Part shown: positions 34,674-43,787 of the stretch, in pieces
How positions within the stretch are numbered: the first letter of the stretch is position 1
Layout of the letters: every line of letters begins with the position of its first letter
Notes under the pieces: generated by a model
Databases searched by the model: none
What the model saw: the letters and a program-made list of their open reading frames with translations, nothing else
Told to the model about the DNA's origin: nothing
Assembly: GCA_013697245.1 (NCBI GenBank)
Contig: JACCXH010000051.1
Coordinates: 62,001 to 126,000 of the forward strand
DNA: 64,000 bases
DNA from: Bacteroidota bacterium
GTDB lineage: Bacteria > Bacteroidota > Bacteroidia > B-17B0 > Aurantibacillaceae
Direction of reading: 5' to 3'
Program-made: the position numbers and the translations under genes

Positions 34674-34949
34674 TTATATTTTTTGAGGGTTAGTGCTTTG
34701 ACCGGTTTCTTGTTGACTTTCATTAATATGTCTATTTAACATCATACTTAACTTTTGATATAATGCAAAAGGAGTTAAGAAAATTAGTAGTAAAATTTCT
34801 TCCGCAAAAGTGAGTAGAAGGATGACTATTAGAGTGTCATTTCCAAACTCAAGGAACTTGTTAGAGAAACTGTGGTACAGCTTTAAATGAAGCAGTCCAG
34901 CTATTGTTAGGGACGCTGAAATCGGCATTAAAATTTTCTGTTTTGTCAT
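34674..34949 (-). CDS. small membrane protein, first gene of the carbon-uptake operon
   Basis: The longest frame starts at 34991, but I prefer the ATG at 34949 (MTKQKILMPISASLTIAG), giving 91 residues. TATTTTTG, a good -7 element, lies at 34969-34976, inside the longer frame and about 20 bases upstream of this ATG. The protein has two or three hydrophobic helices (MPISASLTIAGLLHL and DTLIVILLLTFAEEILLLIFLTPFAL) and a polar tail. Function is unknown; it leads the run towards carbonic anhydrase and SbtA. Confidence 0.68.
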   Translation of the reverse strand: MTKQKILMPISASLTIAGLLHLKLYHSFSNKFLEFGNDTLIVILLLTFAEEILLLIFLTPFALYQKLSMMLNRHINESQQETGQSTNPQKI

Positions 34950-34968
34950 ATTTAAATATTTTATGTCG

Positions 34969-34976
34969 CAAAAATA
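34969..34976 (-). promoter_or_regulatory. -7 element of the carbon-uptake operon
   Basis: The complement reads TATTTTTG, matching TAnnTTTG. No clear -33 TTG is visible 20 bases further up, which would fit a promoter that needs the divergent LysR activator. A second -7-like TATATTTG for the lysR gene lies at 35003-35010. Confidence 0.45.
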
Positions 34977-35034
34977 GGCACCTAAATACATATATTTTTA
35001 TTTATATTTGTTATTAAATGCATAAACAAAAATT

Positions 35035-35994
35035 ATGAATTATACACTTCATCAATTAAAAATTTTTGCCAAGGTGGCTCAAACTAAAAGTATCACAAAA
35101 GCGGCTGAGGAGCTTTATATGAGCCAACCGGCAGTTTCTATTCAATTAAAGCATTTGCAAGATCAGTTTGAGATTCCGTTAACTGAAGTCGTAGGTCGGC
35201 AATTATATGTAACAGATTTTGGCAAAGAGATATATTCCATGGCTGAACGCATAATTAACGAAGTGTATGCAATTAATTATAAGACGATGTCATATAAAGG
35301 GTATTTAGCCGGAAGGCTAATTATATCAGTTGTCTCTACAGGAAAATATGTTATGCCATATTTTTTAACTGAGTTTTTAAAAGAGAATAAAGGAATTGAT
35401 TTGGTAATGGATGTAACCAATAAATCCAAAGTAATTAATAGTTTACAGAATAATGAAGTTGATTTTGCATTAGTATCAGTACTACCAGATGATATGAAGG
35501 TACACAAGGAAACTTTAATGGAAAATCAGTTGTATGTTGTTGGCGGCAGAAATGAACAATTACCTAAACATATAATTAGTAAAGATGAATTAAAGAAAAT
35601 GCCCCTTATTTTCAGAGAGGAAGGGTCAGGAACACGATATGTTATGGAAAATTATTTCGATAAACATAAAATCAATGTTCGAAAAAAAATGGAGCTCACC
35701 TCCAATGAAGCTGTAAAACAAGCATTGATTGCAGGATTAGGTAATTCCATTATGCCATTAATTGGATTAAGAAATGATATTTTATCAGGCGATCTAAAAA
35801 TTCTACCAACTGCTGGTTTTCCTATCAAATCACAATGGCAATTAATTTGGTTACAAGGAAAAAAAATGTCACCTGTTGCTCAAGCATATATTGATTATAT
35901 AAAAAAGAATAAAACAAGTATATTGAGAGATAAGTTTTCTTGGATAGATGAAATTCCTTTAATTAGTTTAACAAAAGATAAAAAAATAAAATAA
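35035..35994 (+). CDS. LysR-family transcriptional regulator
   Basis: The 319-residue protein has the LysR helix-turn-helix at residues 1-60 (LHQLKIFAKVAQTKSITKAA and MSQPAVSIQLKHL) and a two-lobed effector domain after about residue 90 (LIISVVSTGKYVMPYFLTEF, REEGSGTRYVMENYF). The sequence is of the CbbR/CmpR-CysB-like type. It is divergent from the small-membrane-protein, carbonic anhydrase and SbtA genes with only 85 bases between starts. CbbR/CmpR relatives control carbon uptake in autotrophs, so control of this locus by a carbon metabolite is likely. Confidence 0.92.
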   Translation: MNYTLHQLKIFAKVAQTKSITKAAEELYMSQPAVSIQLKHLQDQFEIPLTEVVGRQLYVTDFGKEIYSMAERIINEVYAINYKTMSYKGYLAGRLIISVVSTGKYVMPYFLTEFLKENKGIDLVMDVTNKSKVINSLQNNEVDFALVSVLPDDMKVHKETLMENQLYVVGGRNEQLPKHIISKDELKKMPLIFREEGSGTRYVMENYFDKHKINVRKKMELTSNEAVKQALIAGLGNSIMPLIGLRNDILSGDLKILPTAGFPIKSQWQLIWLQGKKMSPVAQAYIDYIKKNKTSILRDKFSWIDEIPLISLTKDKKIK

Positions 35995-36144
35995 TCACTA
36001 AACACATATAAATGTTATTTAACTTTAATCTGCACACTAGTATAAATTATCTTTTAATCTAAAATATAATAAAGTACTAAATAGCTTTTTTTTTATTTAG
36101 TTTTGTTACACTAAAAAATTAAACTGAAATACCTTACCGCTAAC

Positions 36145-36531
36145 ATGTCTATAGTAATCAGCACAAATAATTTACAACATACGGTTGTTACACTTTATGC
36201 TAATACTATTTGTGAAGTAGAGTTGAATGATGATTATTTTTATACAATAAAAGAAGCCATAGAAATTAGTAAAACCTTAGGCGAATTTTCTAAAAAAAGT
36301 AAACTAAGAGCCGTATTAGTTGCAGGTCAATATTCTGATTGCGATGCAGAAACAAGAAAGTTTATTGCCTCTGAAGAGATCTGCAACAATATTGTTGCAA
36401 TGGCAATATTAACCAAATCAATGGCACAAGACCTATTAGGTAATTTTATACTTGTTTATGATAAACCATCTAAACCGGCAAAAGTATTTCGTTCAAAAGA
36501 AAAAGCATGGGAGTGGATTTTAAGTAAATAA
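36145..36531 (+). CDS. DUF7793/STAS-like conserved protein
   Basis: The 128-residue protein has the pattern of a Bacteroidota family related to STAS/SpoIIAA-like folds: an N-terminal strand set, KEAIEISKTLGEFSKKSKLRAVLVAGQ, then DAETRKFIASEEICNNIVAMAILTKSMAQDLLGNF and KPAKVFRSKEKAWEWI. Residues in TRKFIAS and SMAQDLLGNF are typical of the family. No enzyme motif is visible. TAGTTTTG, a likely -7 element, lies at 36098-36105. It is followed by a beta-barrel-like protein gene. Confidence 0.75.
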   Translation: MSIVISTNNLQHTVVTLYANTICEVELNDDYFYTIKEAIEISKTLGEFSKKSKLRAVLVAGQYSDCDAETRKFIASEEICNNIVAMAILTKSMAQDLLGNFILVYDKPSKPAKVFRSKEKAWEWILSK

Positions 36532-36544
36532 GTTACTTTAATTA

Positions 36545-37435
36545 ATGATAAAAAAAATCTCATCATTTCAACAACATTATTGGATTTATTGTTTACTGTT
36601 TTTTTTGTATATTTATTTTATGAAAAAGCCAAAAGAGATAAAAGTGATATTTTTTTTGACTTTTTTGTTTTCTGGATATTGTATTTTTGCCGGTACATTT
36701 TTAAAGGATGACTCCTTAAATGTAAAACTTAATCGAAGCCCATGGTTAATTAAATATGGCGTAAATTATTTAACGCAGGGAAGTAATTTTTTCTATAATG
36801 ACGGTCACCCAAGTAATTCTATGAGTTACAATGGGTCTGGAATACATGCGTATGATCAACATTTTTTAGATGGTGTCGGACCCTATATAGCCTTAGGCAA
36901 AGTACACGAACGCAGTAAACATTTTTCTATTTACTCTGGTTTTTATTACTCACAGACCAGGTTTGAATTTACATATGGACGTACAGCGTTAACTAAAACT
37001 GATACTCCCTTTTATTACAACCAAAAAACATATATAGCGGAAGGTTATATTTTGAGGCACATTATAGGTGCGGAAATAAATTTTAATATTGATATAAATA
37101 GATCCCGTATTATTATAAGTCCGATCAACCCAGCATTTGTATTCTCGAGTTATATCATACAGAAAAAACACACAGAGGAATTCAACGCTATTATTACCTA
37201 TGGAAGTTCAGGTACCCATGAAATTCCAATTTCAGATACGAAAATTGGAAATGAAAACTTTAATGTTAAGTATCCTGGAATTTCACTTCGGATGATATTT
37301 CCTGTTCAGATAGGTTTTGAGCAAAGAATAAAATTGAGAAAACGTGTAATAGTTGCAGGAATTAAAAGTACAGTTCAATTAAAGAGCCTTCCTTTTAATT
37401 ATGGAGGTTTGTTGTATAGTGGCTTCGAATTTTAG
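36545..37435 (+). CDS. predicted outer-membrane beta-barrel protein
   Basis: The longest frame gives 296 residues, but the likely start is the ATG at 36620 (MKKPKEIKVIFFLTFLFSG), which gives a normal signal peptide and a mature protein of about 250 residues. The mature part has alternating hydrophobic strands rich in Tyr, Phe and Gly (YGVNYLTQGSNFFYND, HFSIYSGFYYSQTRFEF) and ends YGGLLYSGFEF with a terminal Phe, as outer-membrane barrels do. I recognise no specific family. Confidence 0.65.
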   Translation: MIKKISSFQQHYWIYCLLFFLYIYFMKKPKEIKVIFFLTFLFSGYCIFAGTFLKDDSLNVKLNRSPWLIKYGVNYLTQGSNFFYNDGHPSNSMSYNGSGIHAYDQHFLDGVGPYIALGKVHERSKHFSIYSGFYYSQTRFEFTYGRTALTKTDTPFYYNQKTYIAEGYILRHIIGAEINFNIDINRSRIIISPINPAFVFSSYIIQKKHTEEFNAIITYGSSGTHEIPISDTKIGNENFNVKYPGISLRMIFPVQIGFEQRIKLRKRVIVAGIKSTVQLKSLPFNYGGLLYSGFEF

Positions 37436-37447
37436 TATTGTTATAAA

Positions 37448-38992
37448 TTACAACTTCTTCAATAAACTTTGTAAACTTGTTCTTTCTGTAAGGATGGTAT
37501 GTAATTTATCGATAGCAACACGTTCCTGTTTCATGGTATCTCTATCACGAATAGTTACTGTTTTATCTTCTAAACTTTGATGATCTACGGTAATACAAAA
37601 TGGCGTTCCAATGGCATCTTGTCGTCTGTAACGTTTTCCCACTGTATCTTTTTCATCGTAAGCCATCATAAAATCAAACTTAAGATCTTTCATAATGCTT
37701 TCTGCCAACTCGGGCAAACCATCTTTTTTTACTAAAGGAAAAACAGCTGCTTTATAGGGCGCAAGTGCAGGGGGTAAGCTTAATACAGTTCTTGTATCGC
37801 CGCCTTCTAACGATTCCTCTTTTAGGGCAGAAGCAAGAACAGATAAGAACAAACGGTCTAAGCCAACCGAAGTTTCTACAACATAAGGTACGTAACTTGC
37901 GTTTAATTCCGGATCAAAATATTGTAATTTTTTCCCGGAGAATTCTTCGTGTTGTTTTAAGTCAAAATCTGTTCTGCTATGAATGCCTTCTAATTCTTTA
38001 AAACCAAAAGGGAATTGATGTTCAATATCTGCAGCTGCATTGGCGTAATGCGCTAATTTTAAATGATCGTGAAAACGGTATTTTTCTGCACCCAAGCCAA
38101 GAGATAAATGCCAGTTCAAACGCGTTTTTTTCCAATACTCATACCATTCCATTTCTGTACCTGGCTTTACAAAAAATTGCATTTCCATTTGTTCAAATTC
38201 ACGCATCCGGAAAATAAACTGACGCGCTACGATCTCATTTCTAAATGCTTTACCGGTTTGTGCAATACCAAATGGTATTTTCATACGTCCGGTTTTTTGT
38301 ACGTTCAAATAATTTACAAAAATACCTTGTGCAGTCTCAGGTCTTAAATAAATAATGTTTGTTTCATCAGTAACTGCGCCGGTAGAAGTATTGAACATTA
38401 GGTTAAACTGACGGACATCCGTCCAGTTTTTAGTTCCGCTTATAGGACAAACAATTTCAAGATCAATAATTATCTGTTTTACCTCATCTAAATTAGTTGC
38501 ATTTAAAGCTGTTTTAAAACGCTCATTTATCGCATCAATTTTATCCTGATATTCTTTTACACGCGCGTTTGTACTTTTAAACATTGCTGCGTCAAAATTT
38601 TCAAAACGTTTTGCGGCTTTTTCAACTTCCTTATTTATTTTATCTTCAATTTTTGCAACATGTTCTTCAATTAAAACATCGGCACGGTAACGTTTCTTGC
38701 TATCTTTATTGTCTATTAAAGGATCGTTAAATGCATCTACATGTCCGCTGGCTTTCCAGGTGGTTGGGTGCATAAATATTGCTGTATCAATACCAACAAT
38801 ATTCTCGTTCATTTGCACCATGGCTTTCCACCAGTAATCGCGAATGTTCTTTTTCAATTCAGTACCCAATTGTCCGTAATCATAAACGGCACTTAGGCCA
38901 TCATAAATTTCGCTGCTCGGAAAAATAAAGCCGTACTCTTTACTGTGCGAAATAATATTCTTAAAAAAATCTTCGGGTTTTATGTTGCTCAT
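37448..38992 (-). CDS. glyS: glycyl-tRNA synthetase (homodimeric type)
   Basis: The 514-residue class II synthetase charges tRNA-Gly. Class II motifs are visible: RDYWWKAMVQ near motif 1, YLRPETAQGIFVNYLNVQ, IPFGIAQTGKAFRNEIVARQFIFRMREFEQMEMQFF (motif 2), and TSVGLDRLFLSVL (motif 3). The anticodon-binding domain follows (LAPYKAAVFPLVKKDG). This is the single-chain eukaryotic/archaeal-like type, not the alpha2beta2 form. It stands as a single gene upstream of nothing else on its strand until 37.4 kb. Confidence 0.96.
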   Translation of the reverse strand: MSNIKPEDFFKNIISHSKEYGFIFPSSEIYDGLSAVYDYGQLGTELKKNIRDYWWKAMVQMNENIVGIDTAIFMHPTTWKASGHVDAFNDPLIDNKDSKKRYRADVLIEEHVAKIEDKINKEVEKAAKRFENFDAAMFKSTNARVKEYQDKIDAINERFKTALNATNLDEVKQIIIDLEIVCPISGTKNWTDVRQFNLMFNTSTGAVTDETNIIYLRPETAQGIFVNYLNVQKTGRMKIPFGIAQTGKAFRNEIVARQFIFRMREFEQMEMQFFVKPGTEMEWYEYWKKTRLNWHLSLGLGAEKYRFHDHLKLAHYANAAADIEHQFPFGFKELEGIHSRTDFDLKQHEEFSGKKLQYFDPELNASYVPYVVETSVGLDRLFLSVLASALKEESLEGGDTRTVLSLPPALAPYKAAVFPLVKKDGLPELAESIMKDLKFDFMMAYDEKDTVGKRYRRQDAIGTPFCITVDHQSLEDKTVTIRDRDTMKQERVAIDKLHTILTERTSLQSLLKKL

Positions 38993-39046
38993 TATCGAAT
39001 GTAAAATTTAAAGTTTAACGGCTCAAAAATAATCTTTTTATATTTC

Positions 39047-39889
39047 TTAATTCAATGGAAGATTATCTATTAATCTTATTTTGCCAACAAAAACAGCTAT
39101 TAAGGCAATGGCATTTTTAGGAACATTATTATCTGTAATGGTTTTTAAAGTATCCGCATTGCAGATCTCAAAATACTCTAATTTCATTAAGGACACTTTT
39201 TCTACCTCATTATCTACAAATTGTTTTGCTTCGTTAATGCCTTTATTTAATGCCAGTTGTTTTGCCTCTATCATTATTTTGGGAACCTTAGTGGCAATTT
39301 CTCTTTCTTCTTTACTTAGTAAAGTATTTCGCGAGCTCATGGCCAAGCCATCGCTTTCTCGTAATATAGGACAGCTAACTATCTCTATGTGTGAATGCAT
39401 TTGTTTTACAAGGGCTTTTATGATCATAACCTGTTGGTAGTCTTTGCTCCCAAAAAAAGCTTTATCAGGTTCAACAATTTCAAACAGGCGCTTTACTACC
39501 TGCGCTACACCATTAAAATGTCCGGGCCTGAATTTGCCCTCCAAAACGGTGTTTAAATAGTCGAAATCATAAGCCTCTTTTTTCTCGGTTGGATAAACTT
39601 CTTCTACCGATGGCATAAATAATACATCGCAGCCGGCATTTTCCAAAAAAGCAGCGTCTTTTTCAGGCATTCTGGGGTATCTTTTAAGATCCGCCTTATC
39701 ATTAAACTGTGTAGGATTCACAAAAATGCTGCAAACCGTTATATTACAGGTCTTTTTCGAAATAGAAATAAGGGAGATATGACCGTTGTGCAGGGCACCC
39801 ATGGTTGGCACAAAGCCCACAGATTGACCTAAGCTTTTTATTTCCTTTAAAAAGCCTCTTAAATCTGCTATTTTCGTGAAAATTAACAT
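39047..39889 (-). CDS. panC: pantothenate synthetase
   Basis: The 280-residue enzyme condenses pantoate and beta-alanine with ATP to pantothenate. The HIGH-like motif is MGALHNGHISL, the pantoate/ATP loop is GKFRPGHFNGVAQVVKRLF, and the KMSKS-like motif is SDGLAMSSRN. FGSKDYQQVMII is also typical. Length is normal. It is divergent from the glycogen-synthase-like gene; this pairing is common in Bacteroidota. Confidence 0.97.
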   Translation of the reverse strand: MLIFTKIADLRGFLKEIKSLGQSVGFVPTMGALHNGHISLISISKKTCNITVCSIFVNPTQFNDKADLKRYPRMPEKDAAFLENAGCDVLFMPSVEEVYPTEKKEAYDFDYLNTVLEGKFRPGHFNGVAQVVKRLFEIVEPDKAFFGSKDYQQVMIIKALVKQMHSHIEIVSCPILRESDGLAMSSRNTLLSKEEREIATKVPKIMIEAKQLALNKGINEAKQFVDNEVEKVSLMKLEYFEICNADTLKTITDNNVPKNAIALIAVFVGKIRLIDNLPLN

Positions 39890-39916
39890 GATAAACGAGG
39901 CAAATGTACATTTTAC

Positions 39917-39948
39917 TTTGAAATATGGATTTTTTTTTATTACTTTTG
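39917..39948 (+). promoter_or_regulatory. promoter of the glycogen-synthase-like gene
   Basis: TTTG at 39917-39920 and TACTTTTG at 39941-39948 are separated by 20 bases, an excellent Bacteroidota promoter. The leader is about 45 bases. Confidence 0.65.
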
Positions 39949-39999
39949 TATAATTATTTAGGAAACTAAATTCAATTCAGAGGAAACTAAAACTAAAGT

Positions 40000-40830
40000 A
40001 TGAAGAAAGCCAAAGTTCTTTTTGTTTCGCAAGACATTACCCCTTATTTAGACGAAACTTATGTTGGAAAAATTGCCAGGAAGCTACCGCAGGGTATTCA
40101 GGAGCGTGGTAAAGAAATTCGTACTTTTATGCCAAAATACGGCTGTATTAACGAAAGAAGACATCAATTACACGAAGTTATTCGCCTTTCGGGGATGAAT
40201 ATGGTGATAAACGATGTAGATCACCCATTAATTATTAAAGTTGCCAGCATACCAAGTGCGCGTATGCAGGTTTATTTTATTGATAACGAAGAATATTTTA
40301 GCCGTAAAGCTGTTTTAACAGACAAAACAAGTGGTAAATATTTTGAGGATAATGACGAGCGTGCTATGTTTTTTGCACGCGGCGTTGCCGAAACAGTTAA
40401 AAAATTAGGCTGGCAGCCGGATATTATCCATTGCCACGGCTGGTTCACATCATTAATGCCATTGTATATTAAAAAGTATTATTCGGAAGACCCTTTATTT
40501 GCTGATACAAAAGTAGTTGTATCGTTATATGAAGATGAATATCCAAAAACTTTAAATAAAAAATTCATCGATAAATTAACTTTTGATGGATTTAATAAAA
40601 AAGACCTTAAACATATTGCTGAAGAATCAAGTCACATTAACATGTTGAAACAATCTTTGGAATATGCTGATGGTATTATACAAGGAACCGAGAATTTAAA
40701 TCCGGATCTTGAAAAATTCATTAAAAAATCGGGTAAACCATTCTTATCTTATAAGAACGAATTAGAATATATGGATTCGTTTAATGAGTTTTATGATGTT
40801 ATGCTTGAAGAAGCAAACGTTCTAAGCTAA
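40000..40830 (+). CDS. glycogen/starch-synthase N-domain-like protein, truncated form
   Basis: The 276-residue protein resembles only the N-terminal GT-B half of GT5 glycogen synthases: KVLFVSQDITPYL, RTFMPKYGCINERRHQLHEV and PDIIHCHGWFTSLMPLYIKK. The KxGGL ADP-glucose-binding motif after the first strand is replaced by YVGKIARKL, and the C-terminal nucleotide-binding half is absent. It is therefore unlikely to be an active synthase. Short proteins of this kind beside panC appear to be conserved in the phylum, so it is probably not a recent truncation. Function is unknown, possibly regulatory or polysaccharide-binding. Confidence 0.8.
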   Translation: MKKAKVLFVSQDITPYLDETYVGKIARKLPQGIQERGKEIRTFMPKYGCINERRHQLHEVIRLSGMNMVINDVDHPLIIKVASIPSARMQVYFIDNEEYFSRKAVLTDKTSGKYFEDNDERAMFFARGVAETVKKLGWQPDIIHCHGWFTSLMPLYIKKYYSEDPLFADTKVVVSLYEDEYPKTLNKKFIDKLTFDGFNKKDLKHIAEESSHINMLKQSLEYADGIIQGTENLNPDLEKFIKKSGKPFLSYKNELEYMDSFNEFYDVMLEEANVLS

Positions 40831-40850
40831 ACTTTGTTCGCTATTTACTT

Positions 40851-40882
40851 AATACCCCGGCGCTTGTCGGGGTATTTTTTTT
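40851..40882 (+). terminator. intrinsic terminator
   Basis: A perfect 9-bp stem (AATACCCCG at 40851-40859 with CGGGGTATT at 40868-40876) is followed by a T-run. It closes the glycogen-synthase-like gene. Confidence 0.88.
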
Positions 40883-40950
40883 GATTTTTTAGTAAATAAT
40901 AAAAAATCTTGTTTAAATAAATCCCTATTTTTATCGCTTATAACAGTAAT

Positions 40951-42339
40951 TTGAAAATTTTAAAAAATACAGCGCTATTATTCGTTTTTTTAAGCGTTTT
41001 TTTTTCCTGTAAAAAAGATCATAGTATTTTAGGAGTGGATGTGCAGCCTGAGAGAGATGATATTAATGCTACTTTTTGCGATACGGCAACAATTACAGCT
41101 TATACTGTTAAAGTAGATACCATTGCCTCTTTTAACGATCAATATAAATTTTTAGGAAGTAATCAGGACCCTACTTTTGGCCGCATGGATGTGGGGTTAT
41201 ATTTAAATGCCAATATTCAGAATGGTGTAACCGGTACTTCTTTTGGCGATGATGCTAATTTAGTTTCTGCCGAAATAATTTTGGCAATAACCAGTTTAAA
41301 TTTTATTGGCGATCAAAGCACACCTTTAACTTATTCTGTTTTTGCATTAGATTCAGCTCTACATAATAATAAACTTTATTACTCAAATAAAGATAGTTTA
41401 CATAACCGTAATTCTCTTTTGGGTGTTTTTACCGGCACATATAGTGTTTTAGATGGTAAATTGGTTTTACGCATTCCAATTGATAATAATTATGCCAAGT
41501 CTATCTTAAATAATCCTCAGTACTTAACAGATAATAGTACTTTTATAAATACCTATAAAGGTTTTTACATTACATCTGAGGGTAGCAATTTAAGTCCGGG
41601 AACCTCACCCAGCACGCAAGGCGTTATTGGCAGGTTTAATTTGGCCGATGCATTAAGCGGATTTTATTTGCGTTATCAAAAAGGTACACCATCTGCAAGC
41701 AAAGATGAATTGAGTTATAAATTTAATTTTTCGGGAACAAGTGCAGTACGATTTAATACCGTTAAGTACCAACCGAGCCAGGGCGGCAATTATTTGCTTT
41801 ACCAGCAAATATTGGGTAACAAAACTTTAGGTAAGCAAGATCTTTTTTTAAAGGGATTGGCGGGCGCAAGGGTTAATATTCAATTACCTTTTTTAGATTA
41901 TTTAAAAAGCTATGCCGACTCTTTTCCAATTGCAATTAACCGCGCTGAATTTATTTTTAATCTTGACCCTTCTTTTGCTGCTTTTATTGGCACAGCGCTT
42001 TATTACACGCCGCCAAAATTAGCTTTATTGCCCTTAGATTCCGTAGGCAAAGAGATATATGCGGTAGATCAGTTGTCTTCTACAGATTACCTGCGTTATG
42101 GCGGAAGTTTTGATCCCACAAATAACAGATATGTATTTAATCTTGCCCGTCATGTACAAGCTATCATAAACAAAAAGAAGAAGAACTATGGGTTTCATCT
42201 TGTTGTTGCAGATCCCGATCCAACTATTGTTGTACGACGCGATAATTATGGTGAAAGAGTTATTCTTTGCGGAAACAATAATGCAACATTAAAGCCTACC
42301 TTTAATTTAAGTTTTATTAAATACACACACGATAAGTAA
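40951..42339 (+). CDS. DUF4270 lipoprotein
   Basis: The 462-residue protein starts at a TTG and has a lipoprotein signal (FLSVFFSC, Cys at about 20, then KKDHSILGVDVQPERDD). DUF4270 features include DTATITAYTVKVDTI near the start, SNQDPTFGRMDVGLYLN, and repeated beta-rich segments to the end (RVILCGNNNATLKPTFNLSFIKY). Members are cell-surface lipoproteins restricted to Bacteroidota, of unknown function. It is followed by a DUF7033 polysaccharide-deacetylase-like protein and a DUF4249 lipoprotein, suggesting a surface-related block. Confidence 0.9.
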   Translation: MKILKNTALLFVFLSVFFSCKKDHSILGVDVQPERDDINATFCDTATITAYTVKVDTIASFNDQYKFLGSNQDPTFGRMDVGLYLNANIQNGVTGTSFGDDANLVSAEIILAITSLNFIGDQSTPLTYSVFALDSALHNNKLYYSNKDSLHNRNSLLGVFTGTYSVLDGKLVLRIPIDNNYAKSILNNPQYLTDNSTFINTYKGFYITSEGSNLSPGTSPSTQGVIGRFNLADALSGFYLRYQKGTPSASKDELSYKFNFSGTSAVRFNTVKYQPSQGGNYLLYQQILGNKTLGKQDLFLKGLAGARVNIQLPFLDYLKSYADSFPIAINRAEFIFNLDPSFAAFIGTALYYTPPKLALLPLDSVGKEIYAVDQLSSTDYLRYGGSFDPTNNRYVFNLARHVQAIINKKKKNYGFHLVVADPDPTIVVRRDNYGERVILCGNNNATLKPTFNLSFIKYTHDK

Positions 42340-42395
42340 GATCTCTGCGTTAATTAATGAGGTGTTATCTTTAATTAAATTCATAATTTGATCTG

Positions 42396-43757
42396 GTGGA
42401 TAGAGTAGGGTTACATAAATTACTTAACCTTGAGGTAGATCAAAGATCGCCCGGCTTTATTCTGTATTCCGAAAAAATTAGTCCGCGATTAAATTATACA
42501 GCGCAATTTATTTTTGAGCATGTTTTAAAAACAAAATTAATTATTGCCAATACAATTTCGGAGTTTGAAAGTTCCGGGTATTTTAAAATTAATTATTCTT
42601 CAAAAATAATTCCCGGCGCCTTTCAAATTGTGCCACATCCATTTTTATTTGAAAGCGGCGTTTCAGAAAATAAACCACCTGCCACTTTAAAGAACGATCT
42701 TGTTTATTTTTTTGTAAACGATACCGGTAATTTTAATTACGATATTTTTTCTTCTGTTTTTTATTTTATTTCACGCTACGAAGAATGGCAAAGCTTTACA
42801 CCCGATGCCCATGGCCGTTTTGAAGCAAACAACAGTATTTTATTTAAACAAAAATTGCATTTAAAGCCCATTGTTGATATTTGGATACTAGAGCTTAAGA
42901 ACGAGTTAAATAATTTTTTTAATGGAATTAATTTTCCTACAAATAAATTTAAAATAATAAGTACCATTGATGTAGATAATTTATACGCTTATAAAGAAAA
43001 AGGTTTTTTACGAACTGCCGGCGCTATTTGTAAGGACATTTTAAAATTTGATCTTGCTAATTTAAAAGAAAGAAAAAATGTTCTGTCAGGAAAAGCTGCA
43101 GATCCTTTTGATATTTATACTTCTGTTTCTGACTATTGTTCAAACAATAAAATGCCACTTATTTATTTTTTTCTTTTCAGATCGGGTACAAAATACGATA
43201 GGACCATTGATCCAACTTCTAATGCCTTTGTTGAGGTGTTTAAGCGGATAAAAGAACGCGCTGCATTTATTGGGTTGCACCCCTCTTACCATTCTTCCGA
43301 AACTAAAACTATTTTACAGCATGAAATAAAAGATATTTCAAATAAACTGGGCAAGCAGGTTCAACTATCGCGCCAGCATTATTTAAAATTTAACATTAAA
43401 ACAACACCCGCTTGGTTACTGCAAAATAATATCCTGGCCGATTTTACGATGGGCTTTGCATCCGAAGTAGGGTTTAGGGCTGGTACTTCTTTCCCGTTCT
43501 ATTATTACGATCTTGCTAACGAAACGCAAACTGATCTTTTATTTGTGCCTTTTTGCGCTATGGATGGCGCCTATTTTGTTTACGATAAAATACATCCGGA
43601 TCAAATGCTAAGCTCATTGCTTAATTTGGCAAAAGAAGTTAAAAATGTGAATGGTTTGTTTATATCTGTGTTTCACGAACGCACCTTTTCTAACCATTTA
43701 TACCCCGGTTACGACCGTATTTATAAAAACCTGCACCAAAAAATAAATGAGCTGTAA
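42396..43757 (+). CDS. polysaccharide deacetylase-like protein (DUF7033)
   Basis: The 453-residue protein starts at a GTG. The N-terminal half (about 1-165) matches DUF7033 (NYTAQFIFEHVLKTKL, DVFYFISRYEEWQSF-type phrase). The C-terminal half looks like a NodB-type barrel: ISTIDVDNLYAYKEKG (the paired acidic residues), FIGLHPSYHSSE (the metal histidines) and LFISVFHERTFS. No signal peptide is seen, so it is cytosolic or exported by another route. Members remove acetyl groups from surface polysaccharides or wall components; the exact substrate is unknown. Confidence 0.82.
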   Translation: MDRVGLHKLLNLEVDQRSPGFILYSEKISPRLNYTAQFIFEHVLKTKLIIANTISEFESSGYFKINYSSKIIPGAFQIVPHPFLFESGVSENKPPATLKNDLVYFFVNDTGNFNYDIFSSVFYFISRYEEWQSFTPDAHGRFEANNSILFKQKLHLKPIVDIWILELKNELNNFFNGINFPTNKFKIISTIDVDNLYAYKEKGFLRTAGAICKDILKFDLANLKERKNVLSGKAADPFDIYTSVSDYCSNNKMPLIYFFLFRSGTKYDRTIDPTSNAFVEVFKRIKERAAFIGLHPSYHSSETKTILQHEIKDISNKLGKQVQLSRQHYLKFNIKTTPAWLLQNNILADFTMGFASEVGFRAGTSFPFYYYDLANETQTDLLFVPFCAMDGAYFVYDKIHPDQMLSSLLNLAKEVKNVNGLFISVFHERTFSNHLYPGYDRIYKNLHQKINEL

Positions 43758-43787
43758 GGTGATTAAAAAATAGTGTATCTTTAAACC

